Assembly: GCA_014379885.1 (NCBI GenBank)
Contig: JACMKW010000277.1
Span: forward strand, 1 to 9,770
DNA from: Rhizobacter sp.
GTDB lineage: Bacteria; Pseudomonadota; Gammaproteobacteria; Burkholderiales; Burkholderiaceae
Direction: 5' to 3'
Length of the DNA: 9,770 nucleotides
Shown here: piece after piece, positions 6,175-9,770 of the stretch
How the letters are laid out: each line of letters opens with the position of its first letter
Position numbering within the stretch: position 1 is the first letter of the stretch
Notes under the pieces: model-generated
The model's input: only the letters and a program-made list of their open reading frames with translations
What the model was told of the DNA's origin: nothing
The model's database searches: none
Program-made: the position numbers and the translations under genes

Positions 6175-6654
6175 GTGAATCGATTCCACGTTCATGCCCA
6201 CGTTGAAGACCTGCCCGCGAGCATCGCCTTCTATACCAAGATGTTTGCCGCCGAACCCACGCGAGTGGAAAGCGACTACGCCAAGTGGATGCTCGACGAC
6301 CCCCGCATCAACTTCGCGATTTCCAGCCGCGGCGGCAAGCCAGGCGTTGACCACCTCGGCTTCCAGACCGACACCGTCGAAGAGTTGGCCGTACTCAAGG
6401 CACGCGCCGAAGCGGCTGACATGACACTGCTCGATGAAGGCGAAACCAGTTGCTGCTACGCACGCAGCGACAAGCACTGGATCACCGACCCGCAAGGCAT
6501 TGCGTGGGAGCACTTCCACACGCTGAGCAACATTCCTGTCTTCAGCGAAGGGAAAACGAGCGCCGCACCCGACGCGTCGGCGTGCTGCGCCTCAGATGCG
6601 CCACGCGGCAAGCCGATTGACATCCCGGTCAAATCAGCAAGCTCCTGCTGCTGA
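6175..6654 (+). CDS. arsI: ArsI/CadI-family VOC metalloenzyme, probable C-As lyase
   Basis: A 159-residue vicinal-oxygen-chelate (glyoxalase/dioxygenase fold) protein. ArsI is an Fe(II)-dependent dioxygenase that breaks the C-As bond of trivalent organoarsenicals such as methylarsenite, giving As(III). The expected ligands are in place: H5 (RFHVH), H60 (VDHLGF) and E112 (AWEHF) for iron, and the C93-C94 pair in TSCCYA that binds the arsenical. CadI, a cadmium-induced relative, is the alternative, but the ars operon context favours ArsI. The start is the GTG at 6175, with AAGGAG (6163-6168) six bases upstream; an ATG at 6127 would overlap arsR and add an unrelated leader. The tail (about 128-159) is variable and carries two more Cys pairs, C137-C138 and C158-C159 at the very end. 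Confidence 0.88.
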   Translation: MNRFHVHAHVEDLPASIAFYTKMFAAEPTRVESDYAKWMLDDPRINFAISSRGGKPGVDHLGFQTDTVEELAVLKARAEAADMTLLDEGETSCCYARSDKHWITDPQGIAWEHFHTLSNIPVFSEGKTSAAPDASACCASDAPRGKPIDIPVKSASSCC

Positions 6655-6686
6655 AGAACTCGACGACCAAGATCGGCCGCTCAACC

Positions 6687-7175
6687 ATGACGACGAACGT
6701 ACTCATTCTTTGCACCCACAACTCGGCACGCAGCGTGTTGGCCGAGGGCATGCTCAACCACTGGGCACAGCGCCTCGACAAGGACGTGAAGGCGTTCAGC
6801 GCCGGCAGTGCGCCCAGTGGGCGAATCAACCCGTTTGCCATCGAGGCGCTGGGCAACGCTGGCGTCGACACCGCGGGTTGCCACAGCAAGAGCTGGGATG
6901 TTTTCGCCAGCCCCACCTCACCTCAGATGCACGTCGTCATCACCGTGTGCGACAGCGCTGCGGCCGAGACCTGCCCCTACTGGCCTGGCAGCCCTGTCAA
7001 AGTGCACTGGGGCTACCCGGACCCTTCCAGCGCGGCCGAGGCCGACAAGAAGAACGCCTTCGAGCTCACACGCCAGGCCATCGGCTACCGCATGCTGCAG
7101 CTGCTGGCCTTGCCTCTTGACACGCTGGGCCCAGCCGAGCTGCAGGCCGCGCTGACCACCATCTCGAAGCGCTGA
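6687..7175 (+). CDS. arsC: Arsenate reductase, low-molecular-weight protein tyrosine phosphatase type
   Basis: A 162-residue cytoplasmic enzyme that reduces As(V) to As(III). The PTP loop C-x5-R is CTHNSAR at residues 9-15 (nucleophile C9, R15). C88 and C96, in VCDSAAAETCPYWPG, are placed like the redox Cys pair of LMW-PTP arsenate reductases (C82/C89 in plasmid pI258 ArsC), but here they are eight residues apart. YPDP (110-113) supplies the conserved Asp (D112). This is the pI258-like class, not the glutaredoxin-coupled R773 class. Whether thioredoxin or another thiol recycles it cannot be read from sequence. It begins 32 bases after arsI with only a weak ribosome-binding site, and ends five bases before the channel gene. 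Confidence 0.93.
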   Translation: MTTNVLILCTHNSARSVLAEGMLNHWAQRLDKDVKAFSAGSAPSGRINPFAIEALGNAGVDTAGCHSKSWDVFASPTSPQMHVVITVCDSAAAETCPYWPGSPVKVHWGYPDPSSAAEADKKNAFELTRQAIGYRMLQLLALPLDTLGPAELQAALTTISKR

Positions 7176-7180
7176 GCGCC

Positions 7181-7888
7181 ATGACCGACACACACCGCAA
7201 GCTGTTCGCCGAGGCGCTGGGCACTTGCTTGTTGCTGGCCATCGTCATCGGCTCAGGCGTCATGGCCGAGCGCCTGTCCGGCGGCAACGTCGCCATCGCG
7301 CTGCTGGCCAACACCTTGGCCACGGTGGGGGGGCTCTACATCCTCATCGAGGTGCTCGGGCCGGTCAGTGGTGCTCACTTCAACCCCGCCGTGACCCTGG
7401 TGATGGCCGCGCGCGGAGAGCTGCCGCGCTCGCTGCTGGCGCCCTACGTCGTTGCGCAACTGCTGGGGGCGATGTTGGGGGCCTGGCTGGCGCATGCGAT
7501 GTTCGACATGAGCATCTTGCAGTGGTCGACCAAGCTGCGCAGCGGCACCGGCCAGTGGATCGCCGAAGCGGTGGCCACGGCCGGGCTGCTATTGGTCATC
7601 TTGCGTGCACCGCCAGGGCGTGCGGCGGCCATGGTGGCCTGCTACATCGGCGCAGCCTACTGGTTCACGGCATCCACCTCGTTTGCCAACCCTGCGGCCG
7701 CGTTCGGGCGCATGTTCAGCGACAGCTTTGCAGGCATCGCGCCCATCAGCGTGCCGGGTTTCGTGGTGGCCCAGCTCGTGGGGGCGGCGATTGGTGTGGC
7801 CATTCACCACGCGCTCGGCGTCGCCGGCATTTCCGTGCCGCAACGATCACAGCCCGTACCTGCAAGTTCGTCTGCTGCTTCCAAGTAG
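7181..7888 (+). CDS. aqpS: MIP-family channel (aquaglyceroporin), probable arsenite efflux channel of AqpS type
   Basis: A 235-residue inner-membrane channel with the two half-helix NPA motifs of the MIP family: HFNPAVT (N68-P69-A70) and FANPAAAFGR (N170-P171-A172), the latter followed by R177, the Arg of the aromatic/Arg filter. About six membrane segments flank them, and the last 15 residues are a Ser/Pro-rich tail. In Sinorhizobium meliloti, AqpS encoded in an ars operon lets As(III) made by ArsC flow out. The same logic is likely here: arsC is five bases upstream and no arsB or acr3 pump gene is visible. The name rests on that context, because substrate selectivity is not readable from these motifs alone. 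Confidence 0.88.
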   Translation: MTDTHRKLFAEALGTCLLLAIVIGSGVMAERLSGGNVAIALLANTLATVGGLYILIEVLGPVSGAHFNPAVTLVMAARGELPRSLLAPYVVAQLLGAMLGAWLAHAMFDMSILQWSTKLRSGTGQWIAEAVATAGLLLVILRAPPGRAAAMVACYIGAAYWFTASTSFANPAAAFGRMFSDSFAGIAPISVPGFVVAQLVGAAIGVAIHHALGVAGISVPQRSQPVPASSSAASK

Positions 7889-7930
7889 CCGCGCCCTTCG
7901 GGGTCGAGGCGAGCCGCGGTCGGCCGCGAA
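7889..7930. terminator. Weak hairpins between convergent aqpS and epsA
   Basis: The 42-base gap between two convergent genes contains CCC-TTCG-GGG (7894-7903) and CGCGG-TCGG-CCGCG (7915-7928), both stems with stable tetraloops. No T-run follows on either strand. A bidirectional, possibly Rho-assisted stop is plausible but not demonstrated. Confidence 0.3.
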
Positions 7931-8704
7931 TCAATCCGGGGTGAGGATGCCCAGGCTCATGGCCCGGGCGATGGCGTGTGTGCGGGTGTTGGAGTCGAGC
8001 TTGCGCAGAATCGCCTGGATGTGGTTCTTGATGGTCCAGGGGCTGCAGCTCAGCACCTCGGCAATCTCGGAATTGGTCTTGCCGTTCTTGATCAAGTGCA
8101 GAATTTCTTCTTGCCGCGGCGTGACGATTCGGCCTGCGCGCTGCGTGTTGGTACCCGCCATTTCTCGCTCGGTGGAGAGCACACGCAAGAAGGCATTGTG
8201 CAGATGCGGCACCATCAACTCCATGAGATAGCCAAGCCTGTCATCGAGCTCAACCGACACGCGTGAGAACACGTAGAAGGCCTCGAACTTTCCGCGCGTG
8301 CCCATGACCAGGCGGGCCGCCAGGTTCTTCAGCTCGTTGTCGGTCACCAGCGCAAGCAGCCGGTCGTCGGCCACCTTGCCGCTGGCCAGCGGGCAGAAGA
8401 TCACGCCGCTGCGGTTGCCCGCGGCCACCGCCATCAAGCGCGGCATCATGCCGTTCAGCGGGTCGGCCACCACGTCGAACTGCTCTTGGCGGAAGTAGCG
8501 GCTCGCGCTGAAGCGATGCATCGCCATGCCTTGGCGGGAACCATCTTCAATGCCGCAGATCAGAATCTCATGCGGAATGAGCGCCTGCACCGAGCTCTGG
8601 CTCCAGACAAAAAATTGCTGGCGACTGGACACGCGAAACGACGCCTCTACCGCATCAGAGAAGCGGACACGGTCGATCTCGTCGAGCACGGGAAGCTGGC
8701 TCAC
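7931..8704 (-). CDS. epsA: LuxR-type transcriptional regulator of the EpsA family
   Basis: A 257-residue protein. Residues about 10-180 form a sensory-type region containing RQQFFVWSQSSVQALIPHE, IL and ICG (28-51), which I recognise from EpsA-type regulators of betaproteobacterial exopolysaccharide (methanolan-like) clusters. Residues about 193-250 are a LuxR helix-turn-helix: VTPRQEEIL, then GKTNSEIAEVLSCSPWTIKNHI, then LRKLDSNTRTHA. No receiver domain or Asp phosphorylation site is present, so it is not a classical response regulator. The start is the GTG at 8704, with CAGGA ten bases upstream; no in-frame ATG lies near. It likely has its own promoter in the 120 bases upstream, where one copy of the shared 15-bp element sits. 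EpsA relatives are reported in genomes with exosortase/EPS systems, which fits the VPLPA-CTERM-like protein in this window. Confidence 0.8.
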   Translation of the reverse strand: MSQLPVLDEIDRVRFSDAVEASFRVSSRQQFFVWSQSSVQALIPHEILICGIEDGSRQGMAMHRFSASRYFRQEQFDVVADPLNGMMPRLMAVAAGNRSGVIFCPLASGKVADDRLLALVTDNELKNLAARLVMGTRGKFEAFYVFSRVSVELDDRLGYLMELMVPHLHNAFLRVLSTEREMAGTNTQRAGRIVTPRQEEILHLIKNGKTNSEIAEVLSCSPWTIKNHIQAILRKLDSNTRTHAIARAMSLGILTPD

Positions 8705-8795
8705 GTTGAAGCGTCCTGGAATGCATGCATGCCGACATGGCGGAAAGCGCCACAGGCCGAGGCATCACATGCAACTGGCAGGGTACGTTCGGACA

Positions 8796-8810
8796 ATGAC
8801 AGTTTGTCGA
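8796..8810. promoter_or_regulatory. 15-bp element, copy B (upstream of epsA)
   Basis: ATGACAGTTTGTCGA matches copy A at 4343-4357 in 14 of 15 positions and in the same orientation relative to the following gene. It lies 91 bases upstream of the epsA start and 14 bases past the stop of the preceding pseudopilin gene. The core GACA-GTT-TGTC is an inverted repeat suited to a dimeric regulator. I infer a shared operator. A conserved remnant of duplicated pseudopilin 3' flanks is the main alternative. Confidence 0.45.
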
Positions 8811-8824
8811 TGGGCGACACACGC

Positions 8825-9208
8825 TCACCAATTTTCATAGGTTTCTCCATCCAGGCTTTTTCCGGGAGCACCGCTGCGCACGTCATACACACCCCCTCGC
8901 CCATCGCCTTCGGGCGGCGGCACCACCAGCCAGCTGCTCACGCTTTCGGTGATCGGGTCCGGTGGCACCTTGCGCAGGTAGCGCTTCTCGGCCAGCTCGT
9001 CCAGCGTGGCCGGGTAGCGGCCACGATCGGCCAGGAACTTGTCGATGGCGTCTCGCATGATGTGCAGGTCTTGCCGCAGAACAGCTTCACGGCTGCGGTC
9101 CACGCTGTGGAAGTAACGCGGCAATGCCAAGGTCATCAGGCTGGCGATGATGGCCATCACGACCATCAGTTCCATCAAGGTAAAACCGCGTGCATGTACC
9201 AACTTCAT
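8825..9208 (-). CDS. GspG-like pseudopilin
   Basis: A 127-residue type II secretion-type pseudopilin. The leader MKLVHARG is followed by FTLMELMVVMAIIASLMTLAL, with cleavage expected after G8 and the conserved Glu at mature position 5 (E13). The rest follows the GspG-like plan: an amphipathic helix about 35-62, RYPATLDEL (64-72), PPDPITES (82-89) and a C-terminus ending ETYENW. GspG builds the periplasmic pseudopilus that pushes substrates through the secretin. The ATG at 9208 overlaps the preceding stop by one base (TGATG), so translation is coupled; two in-frame GTG codons just upstream are less likely. The protein is membrane-anchored until it is assembled. Confidence 0.87.
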   Translation of the reverse strand: MKLVHARGFTLMELMVVMAIIASLMTLALPRYFHSVDRSREAVLRQDLHIMRDAIDKFLADRGRYPATLDELAEKRYLRKVPPDPITESVSSWLVVPPPEGDGRGGVYDVRSGAPGKSLDGETYENW

Positions 9209-9696
9209 CACCACTCCCGGTACGGTCGGCCACCCAGGCTGACCCGCGGTGACAACGAGTACACATCGAACACGTCGCGCCCCGCCTGCGGATTGCCGGG
9301 CTCGCTGTCGTAGCTGCGCAAGCCCCAGGTCGCTTCTGCCGGCAAGGCCGGGTCGGCCATGGGGTCGCGAGGCAGGCGCCGCAGGAAGTACAGCTTCTTG
9401 CCCGTGGCACTGCTCTGCTCGGGCACACCATCGGTCAACGCGGCCAGCGTGGGCGGGTAGCCGGATTCGTCGGCCGCCTTGCGGATGCGGTTGGCGTCAG
9501 CCGCGGCCTTGTAGGCGTCGATGGCCTCACGGATCTGGCGCAGCCCCGTGCGCAGCTCTTGCTCCTGGCCACGCTTGACGGTGATGTCAGCGAAGCTCAT
9601 GGCGCCGCTCGCGAGCAGCGCGAGGATGGCCACTGTGATCAGCAACTCGACCAGGGTGAACCCGGCTGGCCGGCGCTGAGGGGGCGGCATGCGCAT
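9208..9696 (-). CDS. GspG-like pseudopilin, longer paralogue
   Basis: A 162-residue pseudopilin. The leader MRMPPPQRRPAG is followed by FTLVELLITVAILALLASGAM, with cleavage expected after G12 and Glu at mature position 5 (E17). YPPTLAAL (80-87), LPRDPMADP (108-116) and RPYREW at the C-terminus mirror the paralogues at 8825 and 4367. It carries an extra segment (about 89-106) and a longer C-terminal loop than the 127-residue copy. The ATG at 9696 has GGAG eight bases upstream, within the end of the preceding coding region; M3 (9690) is a possible alternative. It overlaps the next pseudopilin by one base. Which pseudopilus subunit it replaces (major or minor) cannot be decided here. Confidence 0.85.
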   Translation of the reverse strand: MRMPPPQRRPAGFTLVELLITVAILALLASGAMSFADITVKRGQEQELRTGLRQIREAIDAYKAAADANRIRKAADESGYPPTLAALTDGVPEQSSATGKKLYFLRRLPRDPMADPALPAEATWGLRSYDSEPGNPQAGRDVFDVYSLSPRVSLGGRPYREW

Positions 9697-9701
9697 GCGC
9701 T

Positions 9702-9770
9702 CTACTCCGCGCTCGTGCGCCTGGCGGCCGGTGGGGCCGAGGCAGGTGCCGGGGCAGGCGCCGGTTCAGG
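9702..9770 (-). CDS. C-terminal end of an unidentified protein, Pro/Ala-rich (partial, cut by the window edge)
   Basis: A minus-strand frame open from the right edge ends with TAG at 9702-9704. Its last 23 residues begin PEPAPAPAPASAPPAA and end RRTSAE. The stop lies five bases before the pseudopilin ATG, and the ribosome-binding site of that gene overlaps the end of this frame, which supports a real operon partner. A low-complexity Pro/Ala tail is common at the ends of T2SS-type secretin or ATPase-neighbour proteins but identifies nothing by itself. One other frame is also open over this short stretch. Confidence 0.5.
   Translation of the reverse strand, partial: PEPAPAPAPASAPPAARRTSAE

Noticed and set aside
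7225..7944. A 239-residue plus-strand frame overlapping aqpS
   Set aside because: It is a frame-shifted shadow of the channel gene, rich in Arg/His/Gly, whereas the other frame has both NPA motifs.
8719..8732. Alternating ATGCATGCATGC run upstream of epsA
   Set aside because: This short simple repeat has no matching second site and could easily be chance.
8486..9313. A 275-residue plus-strand frame
   Set aside because: It runs opposite epsA, the intergenic region and two pseudopilins; the minus strand shows clear prepilin leaders and coupled starts.

Overview
The window looks like a chromosomal segment of a GC-rich betaproteobacterium. A Burkholderiales relative of the Rubrivivax/Leptothrix/Ideonella type is my best guess, inferred from base composition and gene families and not from a marker gene. 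No rRNA, tRNA, transposase, integrase or CRISPR array is visible.

Layout. On the minus strand, reading from the right edge, are: the Pro/Ala-rich C-terminus of an unidentified protein (9702-9770); two GspG-like pseudopilins in a tight operon (9208-9696 and 8825-9208); and a LuxR-type regulator of the EpsA family (7931-8704), which is linked in betaproteobacteria to exopolysaccharide/exosortase loci. The plus strand then carries a compact four-gene arsenic operon: arsR (5840), arsI (6175), arsC (6687) and an aqpS-type channel (7181-7888). After a 234-bp divergent regulatory region the minus strand resumes with: a small ribbon-helix-helix protein (5375-5605); a short secreted protein ending in a VPLPA-CTERM-like sorting signal (4896-5366); a third pseudopilin that lacks the usual Glu at mature position 5 (4367-4879); a TpsB/FhaC-type outer-membrane secretion pore (2595-4238); and a TPR plus GT41 (SPINDLY/OGT-type) glycosyltransferase (105-2570).

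How the genes may work together. The plus-strand operon reads as a full route for arsenicals with no ion-motive pump. ArsC reduces arsenate, ArsI splits the C-As bond of trivalent methylarsenicals, both yield As(III), the AqpS channel lets it leave down its gradient, and ArsR senses it. The ArsR operator covers the promoter and start codon, and its transcript is probably leaderless. The minus-strand genes all concern the cell surface: pseudopilins, a sorting-signal protein, a two-partner-secretion pore next to a protein glycosyltransferase, and an EPS-type regulator. The pore/glycosyltransferase pair recalls HMW1B/HMW1C, but no TpsA substrate lies in the window.

The most unusual non-coding signals are a 15-bp element (14 of 15 identical) upstream of both epsA and the pore gene, and a 10-bp perfect inverted repeat whose inner arm abuts the pore gene's start codon and whose outer arm lies in the loop of another hairpin.
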